Shown: in pieces, positions 1-13,000 of the stretch | Layout of the letters: every line of letters starts with the position of its first letter | Position numbering within the stretch: position 1 is the first letter of the stretch | DNA from: Escarpia spicata | Taxonomy: Eukaryota; Annelida; Polychaeta; Sabellida; Siboglinidae | Direction: 5' to 3' | Assembly: GCA_963995525.1 (NCBI GenBank) | Contig: OZ023209.1 | Span: 16,399,353-16,463,352 of the forward strand | DNA: 64,000 bases | The notes under the pieces: model-generated | Seen by the model: the letters and a program-made list of their open reading frames with translations, nothing else | What the model was told of the DNA's origin: nothing | Database searches by the model: none | Position numbers and translations under genes: made by a program

Positions 1-9
1 TTTTTGTGG

Positions 10-305
10 AAGGTGCAATGTTAATTTGCTGACTATCTGCCCGGCAGATCTCCTTCGCAATTTATGGAATTTAGCTGAACCAAACTAGTAATTAATTTTG
101 CCTGTCGCGACTGTACCAGCCATGAGCACGGTGTAGACACCCGCCCACCCATGCTCCAATTCAAAGATGAAGCCAGTGACTTCATCCCAAAATAATTGTC
201 CATTCGACCATTCTCATGAGCGGCTGTGCGATATTTTGTAGTCAAATAATTACTTCTGCTCCCCTACATTACATGTGACATGAGCAAGTTTTGGCTGAAA
301 GAACA
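10..305. repeat. Dispersed repeat family R1, copy 1
   Basis: This stretch matches 24690-24945 in the same orientation. Shared blocks include TTAGCTGA..CAAACTA.TAATT, GTCGCGACTG.ACCA, and ACATTGCATGT/ACATTACATGT near the right end. No transposase or reverse transcriptase is encoded, so it is an unclassified interspersed repeat or non-autonomous element. Both copies are diverged by substitutions and small indels. Ends are approximate. Confidence 0.65.
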
Positions 306-524
306 AACAAACTGAACACTCTTAGTCTTACAGACCATGTTAATTATTGGCTGAACTTAAGCATTTTGCAAAGCGATCTACGGGGGGAAGAGGGTAATGA
401 GGTTGATGTAACTTTTTTTAATTGTATTAAGTTTAGACTACTTTTGTAGCACTGTTTTAAATGAAACATTTGTAAGTGTGTTAGGCTGATGGTGGGTGGA
501 ACTCTGTTCACCATTTCATGCATC

Positions 525-640
525 GCACACACACATAAGCACGCACACACACGCACGCATGCATGCACACACGCACACATGCATGCACGCACACATGTAC
601 ACACGCACACATGCACACACGCACGCACACATGCATACGT
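525..640. repeat. (CA)n/(GCAC)n microsatellite
   Basis: Degenerate CA-, GCAC- and TGCA-containing simple repeat. Open frames through it are Cys/Val/His-rich low-complexity artefacts. The surrounding 310-1010 shows nothing else I can name. Confidence 0.9.
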
Positions 641-1011
641 GCACAAACATTTAAATGATCTCTAAAGAAAAGCCATCTAATGGAGACTCATGTAATTGAC
701 AGGCGCTAGACTGCGTTCTGTTCAAAGCTTTGTCTCCTGGAAAGGCTGATTAATTAGTAAGGTGTCTCAACCTATGTCGTGGTGACATGGAGGTGACCTA
801 GATACTAGGTTATGTATGACCAAGGTGTCCCAAGGTCAACTACCTCCAGTGGTGCCCCAGTGATGTATGTGGCATGTCGTCTTCCTGTGGGAATGCCATT
901 GCTGTGTTGTTGGCAGCTAGTGCCAGCTACCATGCACTCACATTTACAACGTGTCTGTGGTCTGTTGTTGAGTACGTGCTTCTGAATCCTGCTTGCTCTC
1001 GTGGTTGGTTT

Positions 1012-2150
1012 TTATCGAGTGTCTTCTCTAGCGTATTGGTTAGTATCTTTGTGAGTAATTTGTAAATGCTTGATAACAGACATCAGTCTGTAGTTCTTTA
1101 AGTCTTTCTTATTTCCCTTCTTGAAGATTATCACCATCCATGCGGAGGAGGGCATTCGTCTTTCTGATAAGCATTTAGTATACAGCTTAGCCAGTGTCTT
1201 CGAGATGGTATCTTCTCTTGCTTTTAATGTTTTAATGGTTACATGGTCTTTGCCTGATGTCTTCCTTTTCATTCTTTATATCTCTTAGTGCTGCTTCCAC
1301 CTCCCATGGTGTTATCTCTGATACCTCTTTCTGGTTGGTGTGAATTATGGTACTCTGTTCACTGGCGTATAGCTCCGAGCAGAATTCCTCTGTTCGTTCC
1401 ATGATCATATCTTGGTCTTGTATTTCTCTACCCTGCTTGTCTGTCTCGGCCTAGTGCCTGTGTTCTTCTTGCTTTCATCAGGTTCTTTGATACCATAATC
1501 GTTTCTCGTATGATCTCTTGTTTGTACTTCCTGATATCCTCCTTCGCTTTCTCTTTGATGGTCTTGCATATTTTTGCGTACTCTATTTGTTTTTTACGGT
1601 CTTCGTTATCCACCATTTCTTATCGTTTCTTCATTAGTACTCGTGTCGGTGACGATATTCTCATCACTGCATGCCTGTTGATTTGCTTTGGCTACACTTG
1701 TCGCACTTAGTTGGATCGTCTCAGTCATGTTTTCTGACATAATTATTTTTTGATGTATCACACTTTGTGTATTGTTTTTATGTTGAAAAATAAACACAAT
1801 TATTATTATTATATTATTATGTTTTCACTCATGGTGTCGATGTCGTCTAGTCCCTGTAGTGTCTCGAATTGATTTCACAGTTCGAGTTGGAATTCAATCT
1901 TTTTTCTTCCGATTTGTATGGTATCTACACTTGATGGTCTCTTGCTTATTAACGTCTTCCTTTCAGTCTTGACGTCCAGTTTGATGTTGCTCATTACCAT
2001 TCTCTGGTCACTTCCGATGTTGATTTGGTTGATGACAGTTATGTCTGGCCTGTTTGTTAGGATGTAGTCAGTTACGTTCTTCGTTTCTCCATTTGGGTTT
2101 TTCCAAGTTCATCTTTTCACTGCTTTATTCTGGAACATGGTATTCATGAT
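1012..2150 (-). mobile_element. Broken RTE-like LINE (endonuclease end plus RT start)
   Basis: Read on the minus strand, about 2110-1830 gives the end of an APE-type endonuclease domain (TDYILTNRPDITVINQ, then GSDQRMVMSNIKLDVK). 1616-1428 gives the charged linker (KKQIEYAKICKTIKEKAKED). 1272-1012 gives the start of a reverse transcriptase (KTLKAREDTISKTLAKLYTKCLSER, then VIIFKKGNKKDLKNYR). This order is that of RTE-type retrotransposons often annotated as craniofacial development protein 2-like. Stops and frameshifts separate the pieces, a short ATT-type microsatellite (about 1799-1820) interrupts it, and most of the RT palm is missing, so it is a dead copy. The (TA)n tract at 2165-2207 may mark its flank. 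Confidence 0.85.
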
Positions 2151-2164
2151 TTTGTATATAATAT

Positions 2165-2169
2165 ACACC

Positions 2170-2207
<38 letters not shown>
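2165..2207. repeat. (TA)n microsatellite
   Basis: Uninterrupted alternating TA run next to the LINE fragment, followed by an A-rich stretch to about 2280. Confidence 0.9.
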
Positions 2208-2210
<3 letters not shown>

Positions 2211-2782
2211 AAAACTATTAAAAGTGATATATAATTTAATAAAAAAAAAAAAATAAAAAAAAGTAAATAAATAATGTAATTTTTTAAACAAAAAACATCA
2301 AAGTTATTTTTCAATTATGTGATATAAACACTCAAAACTATTACAAAAAGTCTTAATTCTGCACCTAAAAGATATTATAGCACCTGATTCAGTGAACTTC
2401 CTGGTGAGTGGTAATAATTATGAATTATTGAAATGATAAGGAAATATGTATATCCCTGACTGACGTTGCTATGTTTATGGATGCCATCTAATCCAACTCC
2501 GATACCTACACTATTTTTTATTCTCAAATCAGCTTTTGACAAAATTATTTTGTAACACCAATAACCCTGTTGACTTATTCTGTTGGCTGTTGTTACAATC
2601 TAGATCAGTATATTATCTATGACAACAACCGGTAGTTCGACTTACTATTAATATGCGTCACATCAACTATCTTGATGGGTTGATAGTCCAGTGTACTAAC
2701 AAATGTTCCTACCATCCAGTTGGCTTTGTGAACAATCGATTAACATCTGGTGTGAACCCTGACACTGGTAAGAACCCTTACG

Positions 2783-2935
<153 letters not shown>

Positions 2936-3319
2936 CACTAGTTCTATTATAGTTAGATTGCTACATGCCTAGTGAATATACTAGTAACAAAAGGTTAACG
3001 AGCAATGACTGAAGGAAATGCACTCAATAATTTAATGAGCTGGGGCAGGTCAACAACGGAAATTACTAGAATGATAATTGAATGGGGGATATTAGTGTAA
3101 ACTACGGCTGACTATGTCTATTTGAATTGAAAGTAATTGTCAAATTTCTTCGACATTAATTAGTGGTCGAATGTGTGCAAATTAGAAACATGGTATATAT
3201 TTGGCAGGTGTTAGTTAGGTATAAATATATGTGATAGCTATTAGAAATGTATAATAATTATACAACATTTTTAACAGCTACCGTTATGTATATTATACCT
3301 GTGAATCGTAGTATATTCC

Positions 3320-3850
3320 TGTGGTAGGTTTCAGAAAGGTGGTATATAACTTTGTTAGGTGTTAGAAAGGTGATATATAACTTTGTAAGGTGTTAGAAAA
3401 TAAGGTGGTATATAACTGTGTGAGGTGTTAGAACAGTGGGGTATATACCTGTTGCAGGTATTAGAACGATAGTGAATACCAATGGCAGGTGTTAGACTGG
3501 TGGATAATATTGTTGTGATTGGGTAGAGGAATGGACAGGTTTGTCAGCAGGTGATGTGTAAAACACTACACAACACTGGGAAGATAACGGTCAGTGCCCA
3601 GACATGTCAAGTTGTGCATGTGTTATAAAAGAGGTATACACCTGTGGCAGGTGGTATATACACATAGCAGGCAGGTGTTAGGAGGGTGGTATTTACCTGA
3701 TGCAGCGGGATGTTAGAAAGGTGGTGTATGTTAGTTGTTAGAATGACAGTGTGTACGAGGTATTAGAAGGGTTGTATATTTATCTGAAGTGTTAGTGGGT
3801 AGTATGTGCCAGTGGCAGGTGTTAGAAAGGTGGTTCATGTACTTGTGATT
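3320..3850. repeat. Diverged minisatellite (GTGTTAGAAAGGTGGTATATA-like unit)
   Basis: About 15 imperfect units of a roughly 35-40 bp motif containing GGTGTTAGAAAGGTGGTATATA occur here, with unequal spacing. It is interrupted near 3510-3625 by a segment shared with 9675-9785. It lies immediately upstream of the first recognisable AOX exon, so it is probably intronic. Confidence 0.75.
3510..3625 (+). repeat. Dispersed repeat family R2, copy 1
   Basis: Matches 9675-9785 in direct orientation: both contain GGGTAGAGGAATG, AAAACACTACACAACACTGG and CCCAGACATGTCAAGTTGTG. A further segment at 3875-3940 (CTAGTGATCAACATGA) matches the continuation of the other copy (9795-9850) in inverted orientation, so the element has been rearranged in one of the two places. 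Confidence 0.75.
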
Positions 3851-4026
3851 GGTGTTGGCTGGGTAAAGAACAACTAACATCGGTGCTGCCATCTAGTGAT
3901 CAACATGAACTTAACATGGCCATTGTTACACTGTTCACTTCCCCTGCACCACGTGACGTGTTTGAGCACTATCTCACGTCTTCTGTTGTTCTTCTAAGGA
4001 CGCTGTCTTCTGTTCTATGGTTGCAG

Positions 4027-7000
4027 GTTGCCTTCCGTGTTGTCAAAACTTTGAAATTCCTGGTAGATACGACGACAGGATTCAACAGGAAAGTGCGCAC
4101 AGAGAAGATGTGGATAGAGTGAGTGATGGTCAGCAGGTGTCAGCACTGTGCAGTGATTTGTTGATGAATCTAAGAAAAGATTGTTCTACAGAGAAACTGA
4201 CATGCTAGACATAACAATAAAGGAAAAGATAACCAATTTTCCAAAGTATATGATAATGACAAAGTGATCAGATATGCAATGAGATAACATATACCATTAA
4301 CTGATAACAATTGTTTTGTGGTGTTTGAGTTAATAGATAAATAACTGCCAGTTATTGTATTGTTCAACGTTATGTTGAATTGTTCAATTTGTTGTTGATT
4401 TTTTTGTCTATGTTTGCGTGGTTGAGCAGAGTGATTCAACATTTGTATCTTAGTTGAATGGTGCTAAATTTCTGTATATTAATGTGGTAACTTGGAGGCA
4501 CTGTAACCGTAGCTCCACCCAGGTGGAAATGTCCACGCACCTTTTTCTTGGTTCATTCGCATCCCCGGACCATTAGCCTCTGATCTGACAATTGGCGATG
4601 CATTAAAAAACACAGAGGTTATTTTATTATTTTATTTATTTAGAGTATTTACTTCTTTAAAGGTGGCACCACTGTCGAGTTATGTTTAATTTGTCTGGAA
4701 ATAAATATTAACTGCTGCATACGATGCCATAACTGGTAACAGTACGGATTAGGGATTGAGTGGTCACGGTAACGAGTCTAAGTTAAAAAATACTATAATG
4801 GTGGTAATTGCAGCCCTTGGCTTGTTGCTCCATGGGTGGGTGTAATGGTGGTAATTGCAGTCCTTGGCTTGTTGCTCCATGGGAGGTTGTAATGGTTGTA
4901 GTTGTAGCCCTTGACTTGTCGCTCCATGGGTGGGTGTAATGGTGGTAATTGCTGCCCTTGGCTAGTTGCTCCATTGGTTGGTGTAATGGTGGTAATTGCA
5001 GCCCTTGGCTTGTTGCTCCATGGGTGGGTGTAATGGTGGTAATTGCAGCCCTTGGCTTGTTGCTCCATGGGTGGATGTAATGGTGGTAATTGCAGCCCTT
5101 GGCTTGTTGCTCCATGGGTGGGTGTAATGGTGGTAATTGCAGCCCTTGGCTTGTCGCTCCATGGGTGGGTGTAATGGTGGTAATTGCTGCCCTTGGCTAG
5201 TCGCTCCATTGGTGGGTGTAATGGTGGTAATTGCAGCCCTTGGCTTGTCGCTCCATGGGTGGGTGTAATGGTGGTAATTGCAGCCCTTGGCTTGATGCTC
5301 CGTGGGTGGGTGTAATGGTTGTAGTTGTAGCCCTTGACTTGTCGCTCCATGGGTGGGTGTAATGGTGATAATTGCAGCCCTTGGCTTGTTGCTCCATGGG
5401 AGGTTGTAATGGTTGTAGTTGTAGCCCTTGACTTGTCGCTCCATGGGTGGGTGTAATGGTGGTAATTGCTGCCCTTGGCTAGTTGCTCCATTGGTTGGTG
5501 TAATGGTGGTAATTGCAGCCCTTGGCTTGTTGCTCCATGGGTGGGTGTAATGGTGGTAATTGCAGCCCTTGGCTTGTTGCTCCATGGGTGGGTGTAATGG
5601 TGGTAATTGCAGCCCTTGGCTTGTCGCTCCATGGGTGGGTGTAATGGTGGTAATTGCAGCCCTTGGCTTGATGCTCCGTGGGTGGGTGTAATGGTGGTAA
5701 TTGCAGCCCTTTTCTTGTTGCTCCATGGGTGGGTGTAATGGTGATAATTGCAGCCCTTGGCTTGTTGCTCCATGGGAGGTTGTAATGGTTGTAGTTGTAG
5801 CCCTTGACTTGTCGCTCCATGGGTGGGTGTAATGGTGGTAATTGCTGCCCTTGGCTAGTTGCTCCATTGGTGGGTGTAATGGTGATAATTGCAGCCCTTG
5901 GCTTGTTGCTCCATGGGTGGGTGTAATGGTGGTAATTGCAGCCCTTGGCTTGTTGCTCCATGGGTGGGTGTAATGGTGGTAATTGCAGCCCTTGGCTTGA
6001 TGCTCCATGGGAGGTTGTAATGGTTGTAGTTGTAGCCCTTGACTTGTCGCTCCATGGGTGGGTGTAATGGTGGTAATTGCAGCCCTTGGCTTGTCGCTCC
6101 ATGGGTGGGTGTAATGGTGGTAATTGCAGCCCTTGGCTTGTTGCTCCGTGGGTGGGTGTAATGGTGGTAATTGCAGCCCTTGGCTTGTTGCTCCATTGGT
6201 GGGTGTAATGGTGGTAATTGCAGCCCTTGGCTTGTTGCTCCATGGGTGGGTGTAATGGTGGTAATTGCAGCCCTTGGCTTGTCGCTCCATGGGTGGGTGT
6301 AATGGTGGTAATTGCAGCCCTTGGCTTGTTGCTCCAAATAAGCTATTTGTGATGACTAATTTTTTTAGTTTAATAGTTTAACATTTGTATTTAATAGTTC
6401 AACATTTTTATTGAGTTACCATGTCCGGCTTTATGAGTTCAAGTGATAGATGTACAAGTATGTTTTTCATATCAAATGTTTCAAATATGAACCATTGTTA
6501 AGAAATGGAGATTATTGATAAACTGCTTTGTCGGTCTGTTACAGTCGGATCTGCTTCCTTGAATCCATTGCTGTTGTTCCGCCCATGATGGGTGCCATGA
6601 CGCACCACATCAGCAGTCTCCGCAAGATGGACTCAGACCACGGATGGGTCAAAACACTACTCGGTAGGACCATTTCAAACTGACCGTCCTGTCCACCATT
6701 TAATAACTCTTAATGTTAGAGCTGTCTGCCCTTATGAAATGATATCTTGTTATACTATGGAAAAGAATGGTAAACTGTGAATTACCATGGAATTTTGCCT
6801 TGGTTTACCTGTTTCAAAGCAACATGGTATTTACTGTGGGATACCATGGTTTATCTGTAACAAAACACCATGGCGCTCCATTTTTTACCATGGTAGACCA
6901 TGTTATATTTTCATAAGGATGGAACATTGTGTTAATGCCTTCTTCCTATGACTTATCTGCTGATTGTGTCATTTCTACCCGTGTGAATGTTTTTTAAAAA

Positions 7001-10000
7001 CACAACTTAATTGGCATATGTGTGGTGGCCTAGGAAAACCAGTCACATTGTTAAAAAATCATATATATTTTTATTCAAGAAATGGAAAGCAACACTATTT
7101 ACAATTCCAATACAGTTTACTGTATTCAAATATTCCCACCAGAACCAAAGTTACAAGAACTTAAAGAGGGCACCTATCAAAAATTAGGTAAGGAGAAAAA
7201 TCAGTTTTAAAGTCGAGAGTCATTATTTACATGATGGTAGAACAAAATATATGTTGCTATTATCATATACAATCCAGTGAAGCAAATGTAGCTGTGTTTG
7301 GTAGATTTAGCTTACAGAAACAATGATTAAATTCTGGTGTCTACTTTTAAAGTTACAAGAATTTAAAGAGGGCACCGTCAAACATTAGTGCAGGAGAAAA
7401 GTACTCGTAAAGTAGTGTCTGGAATCATCATAATTCATGTCAAAGTATTATAACAAAATATCTTAGCTTTGGAACACTAAAACTATTACAAAATTGTGAT
7501 GGTTACTTTTAAAGTTACAATAATTTAAAGAGAGCACCTGTCAAAAAAGTTGTAGTTGTTTGTTAGCAAAAATGTATATTAATAATTAATACGCAAGACG
7601 TAGCAAACTCTTCCATTAATATGTGGTTAGCTCTGAAAAGAACTGTTGTAGTTTGGTTCTGAAGAGAGGCATTTGTGTTTTTTAATTTCATCTTGCTCTT
7701 CGGGTTGTCAACAGTTTCACTGTCACCATTGACAGATCCGCTCACTTCCTCTGCCAACTCTGGGTCACAATCGTCCTTCCTCGAATCAGACAAGTCAGAA
7801 TCACTGTCATCATTGCCGATCGGGCGTGTCACAAAGTAGTCATTCACAAGTTCATTGAGGAAATGCCAAATGCTGCATGTTCATCAATGCCAATGCGTTG
7901 AAACACCGAGTGACATCGTTCGACTTCGGTCCATTCATGGGCGTAGCCATCTTGAATTTTTCGTAAACATCGTACAATTTTTCGTAAACACGAAACGAAA
8001 TTCGTTCTGTAGTCTGTATTTCCAACAAAATCTGTTTCAATAACACGTTAAACTGTTAAGAAATATGTACAGATATAAACTACAGCAACATCATTCTAAA
8101 CTAATTGAACTACATAAACAACTCCAATCCAACTTCCAAATAAAAACCCGTTCACTGCGCACTCAATTTTCTTCCAATGTATTCATGCGCACTGCTGCTA
8201 GGGAACTTCGTTCTGTAAATAGCTTTTGAACGGTATGCCATATACGGGCATGGAAACTTGTGTCCTAGGTAGTAAGCGTTCGCAAATTAGTGCGCTTTTC
8301 ATTCTAAAATGCTGCAACTTAGAACGAACTTCACGGTTACAAAAACACAAAAAAGTATAACTTTCACTTAGGTAATCAGGAAACTAAACTTATAAATAAG
8401 TATGTTAGCTAAAAGATTGCAGTGCAATCTCAAAATCAACCCAATGAAGCAAAATCAACTTTATGACGTATTTACAGGCAATTACGCCTGGCGACTTCCA
8501 ACTGGTTTTCCTAGGTCGCCACACGTACCCGGGGTATATCTCAGAAGGGCCGCTCAATTTCACAAATATGAAAAATTGTTGGACTCTTGCCGACCTTGTC
8601 TGTTCTGTTACCTGAAATCGTCCACTCAAGCCGGGGTGGTAATCATTAGCAGGAAGTTCACTGAATAAGTTGTACTTCGTCCCACTTGCAGTCTTGTTTA
8701 GTGAAATCAGGAACTTGCAATTAGCCCTAGCTGCCTCCACTATAGCTGTGTTTACTGTTTTGTTCCTACTTTGTATACAATTTAAATATATCAAGGGCAC
8801 AACACTTAAATGACAAACACTGTTTCAGGCCTATTAAATGTGATTTGATCAACATACTTACTACTCTTGTGTTAATACCATTATTATTAATAAATAGTAT
8901 TAACAGACATGCTCAAGTTAAGGTAGCTGGGGCGGGTATCATGTCTGTTGATTTTTTCTTTTTTTCTTCATAGAACATTAGTAGATGTCAGTACGAACAT
9001 GTGTTCTATAAAAAAAACCAAGGCACTTGTGCCAGATGTCACCAATCCGTCCTTTAAAAACTATAATTTTTAGTGTGTCTGGAAAGTTCCTTTTCAGATT
9101 CTTGGAAACTGACGATGTTTCCATAGTGATGATCACGTGTGCGTCAGCCCAGTTCAAACATAAATTTGTTCACCATGAATGCAGATCATAATTATGGTCT
9201 GGTTATTCTCATGCCACTATGCTGTTGTAGTATAATTACATAAATGCATCACACTGTCAAATCACCAAATACTGGCGGTAGTTTTGTTTATTCTCCGATA
9301 ATGCCCGACCTCCGCCGCCAGTTGCAATGACACGTGACTGACCCCAGCAGGTGTCAATCAATCTTGTTTACCACAACAAGTTCAACACGTGGCCCTTCGT
9401 AACGCAATATCATTAGACAACTTGGCGGGAAAACCTTGGGGGGAAATCTCAGGAATAGAAGTGTCTGTCAAATGGTGTTGAAATAAACCACATGCCAGTG
9501 AAAAAACACATTTAAATATCACTAAACAATATAAAAAATCATTTCTTTTTGGTCTGGAGTAATGTTTAATGTGTTGGACATTGGCTGAGAACTTTTTTTT
9601 TACTTTATCTTCAAAACATTTATTAATTTGATTTAAATCAAAACAAGCATGTCATAGGCATCCCTACCACCTTAAAGTTGTTGTAACTGGGTAGAGGAAT
9701 GAACATGTTTGTCAGCGGGTGATGTATAAAACACTACACAACACTGGGAAGATAGCATTCAGTGCCCAGACATGTCAAGTTGTGCATTAGACGCTAATTG
9801 TGTAACAATGACCAAGTTAAGGTCATGTTGATCACTAGAGGGCAGCACTGATGTCTGTTTTATCCCTCAAACTGGGAGGGAGCTTCCCACATTTGGGTAC
9901 CCCCCGTGCAAAAATGGTTGGGTTTAGGGTTAGGGTTAGATTTAGGGTTAGGCTGAGGATTAGAGTTAAGGCTATAGTTAGGGTGAAGGTTCTTTTGACA

Positions 10001-13000
10001 AGATTTACATCACGTGTTTACGCCTTTGTACGTGGATGGGAAGCAAATACCTGTTACCACCTGTGGCGTTGTGTTACAGTTGACCTTTGACCTGTGTTTC
10101 AGAGGAGGCCGAGAATGAACGGATGCACCTGATGGTGGGAATGAGTCTGAAGCAGCCATCTTTCCTCTTCCGAAACTTTGTCACTCTCGCTCAAGGTCAG
10201 CTTAAGCCGAGTTATAGGGAGGTCATCTGTATGTTTTTATTGTAAAATCATGTCACATGGTATAAACCATATGTATCATGACATACCGACTGCTCAAAGG
10301 TGTTTTAATTAATAAACCATTTGTTGTTGTTGAAATGTAACTGATTCAAGAGAAAACAGTTTGTTTATATAACTCAGGTCTGACAACCAATGAGATGGGT
10401 ATGTGCACCACGCGATCAGAAACCTGTCGAATTTTCCTAGGTCGCTATTTGGGTGAGAGCGCTGCGATCTTTGTTAACATTGAACTGTTGTTTCTGCTTT
10501 GTTAAACATAACTGGGCAATAAATGTGTTAGGATACATATAGTTTATACCGCATAATATGATTTTAGAATAAAAATGAACAGACTGCCTCTCTTTAAAGG
10601 AATCTACAATGGTTTTCACTGGCGGACAGATAGTGAATTTCACGTAATTAACATACCCAAGTTCTCGTAATGTTTCGATCTGACACTTAATCTAAATTAA
10701 CAATGTTTAACTTCGTTCTACACTTTACATCAGGGGCGGACCCAGAGAAGGTAGTCTGGGGGAGACAAAAACCTCCACTGGCAGCCGACGCAAATTCATA
10801 TTCAATGGTCTGAGCCGGACCTTCAGCATGACTCCGCTGTCGTTGAGTTATGACATCGGAAGAGGGTGTTGTTGAAAATTGTGTAACCTAAACTGGGGCA
10901 CATTCCAAAAAGTCTAGGGGGCATGGTCACGGGGCCCCATTCAAAAAGGTCTACAACCATACCAAATTCCAAAGGTGTGGGGGGACACGTGGCCCCAGGC
11001 CCCCTGGATCTGCCTATGTACATATTATAATAAAATAACAAATTTCTGTAGCACCATAATCACAAGGACCTCTATTTTGCCTGACAATAGTTTAAATGTT
11101 AATAATAATAATTTGAATAATAATAATATATATTTGCAGCTAAAACTATACATATAATAAAATACATAAATAAAAAAACATTTATCAAAATCTACGGCTG
11201 ATAAAAAAATCACTGTTACATGTATTTGCTTTGCTTACCTTTCCATCAGAAATAGTATAAAATGAGAATTTTATGAGTAGACAAATAAATTCTTCATGTT
11301 TTAGTGAACTTTGCTCTGGTTTGGCTGTTGGCTTACATGATCAGTTCGAGATTCTGCAGTCACTTTGTGGGTTATTTGGAGGAGGAAGCGGTCTTCACCT
11401 ACACCAAGTGCCTCTGGGTGAGTGGTGCATTGTGGGAAAGTTGCACTGCATGCTGGGACACTTGCCTTTTTGTGTTTTTGTTTTTAAGTTCCATGTGTAG
11501 AAATAATAAGTTTGTTTGTTAAGCGTATTAAATATAGAAAATATAATAATTTAGGAAGATCACATTGAAACAAACTTATTAAACATGATTGATGTTATTT
11601 TTAGCTATGTCTTTTTTGTTACAATTTTGATTTATTTTATCATCATAATTATTACTTGCAGTAAGCATTTTGTTTCAGCTATTGTGATAGCTTTCTTCCA
11701 CCATAGTCTAACAAACAAAATAAGCTTATCATTTTGTTCCACTGACTTATTTTTCATAATCCTCTGTTAAAATTGGAACATATACACCACGTGACCAAAC
11801 ACAGCACTTCTAAGACAGTCTACTCTGATCAAGTTTGTCATCTTTTCCAAACATTTTCCACTGACCTCCCCCAACTATTTTCTCTTCTTGCCAATTTTCT
11901 TTTCCCTTGGTGTTTCCATTTCAAGGCCTCTTTCTGGAGATTGTGTCCTCACTTCCTGGTGTTTGGTCTTTCCTAATGTTCTCAGTTTGTGATCTTGTTT
12001 GCCTTATTTCATTTTGAAGATGTAGCCGACACATTTATGCAGTACAACTAGGTAGGACCCATCAACACAAGCCAGATATTCACAACTTCACAAGTAGTCA
12101 TTTTGTTCCACTAACCCGATGTCATGACGAAATCATTTTCCCAACAAATTTAACATGTGTACTGTAAAGGAATATTATAAACACTATCAAGACAGTATTT
12201 GGTGAACTATATTTGTGGTTAACATTTATTATTTATCTCTTAATTATGGCAATTCAATAGCTGATGTAATAAATATAAAGATGTTACATTGTTTTCAGGA
12301 CATTGAACATGGACAGTTGCAGCATTGGCAAACAATGGCTGCTCCCAAGCTTGCCCTTGAATACTGGCAGCTACCGGTGAGTGCCTCAGTGCGTTATTAG
12401 GATCAAAGATTGTCCATAATTGTGGACAATCTTTGTAAGACTAACCCCAATTTAAGATGATCACTGCAACTTGCTGCTAAGGTCAATGGTTGGACCATTT
12501 CCTTCATGACACAAGATCATTCTTAAGACTGTGTCCACTTCTTTACTAAGATTTTACTTCTCTTTTAAGAAATTTGCTAGTAGTTCCTTGTTAAGGCCAT
12601 TTTGTGATAACATTTAGGAACATGTGCTTGGTAGGACCAACTCCGGCTAAAACTGACACCTGTTAAGATCAACTAGAACAAACTCGTCATCAGGACCAAG
12701 TCCTTGTTAAGATCAAAAACAGGCCAACTCCTCAATAGGACAAACTCCTTGTTAGGAGCAGCTCCTTGTTAGGACCAATTCCTTGTTAGGACAAACTCCT
12801 TTTTAGGCCCACCTGCTTATAAAGACCAACTCCTTGTTAAGACCCAAACAGACCAACTCCATGTTCTTGGCCAAAGCCATCTTCCCGTCTATCTTGTACA
12901 ATACAACAAAACCCCTATATGCTCAGCTCGCATCGATTAATACCCGACTCTTCAGTGAATGGTTCATTTGTCTGCCACCAGGATGAGGCTACAATGAAGG

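Noticed and set aside
4783..6337. Long minus-strand open frames (up to 442 codons) with MEQQAKGCNYHHYTHPWSNK-type repeats
   Set aside because: They are translations of the 47-bp minisatellite; the same peptides appear in all three frames because 47 is not a multiple of 3. The array lies in an AOX intron.
8402..8800. Overlapping 88- and 131-codon frames on opposite strands in an AOX intron
   Set aside because: No recognisable domain, no splice support, and both strands are open, suggesting chance.
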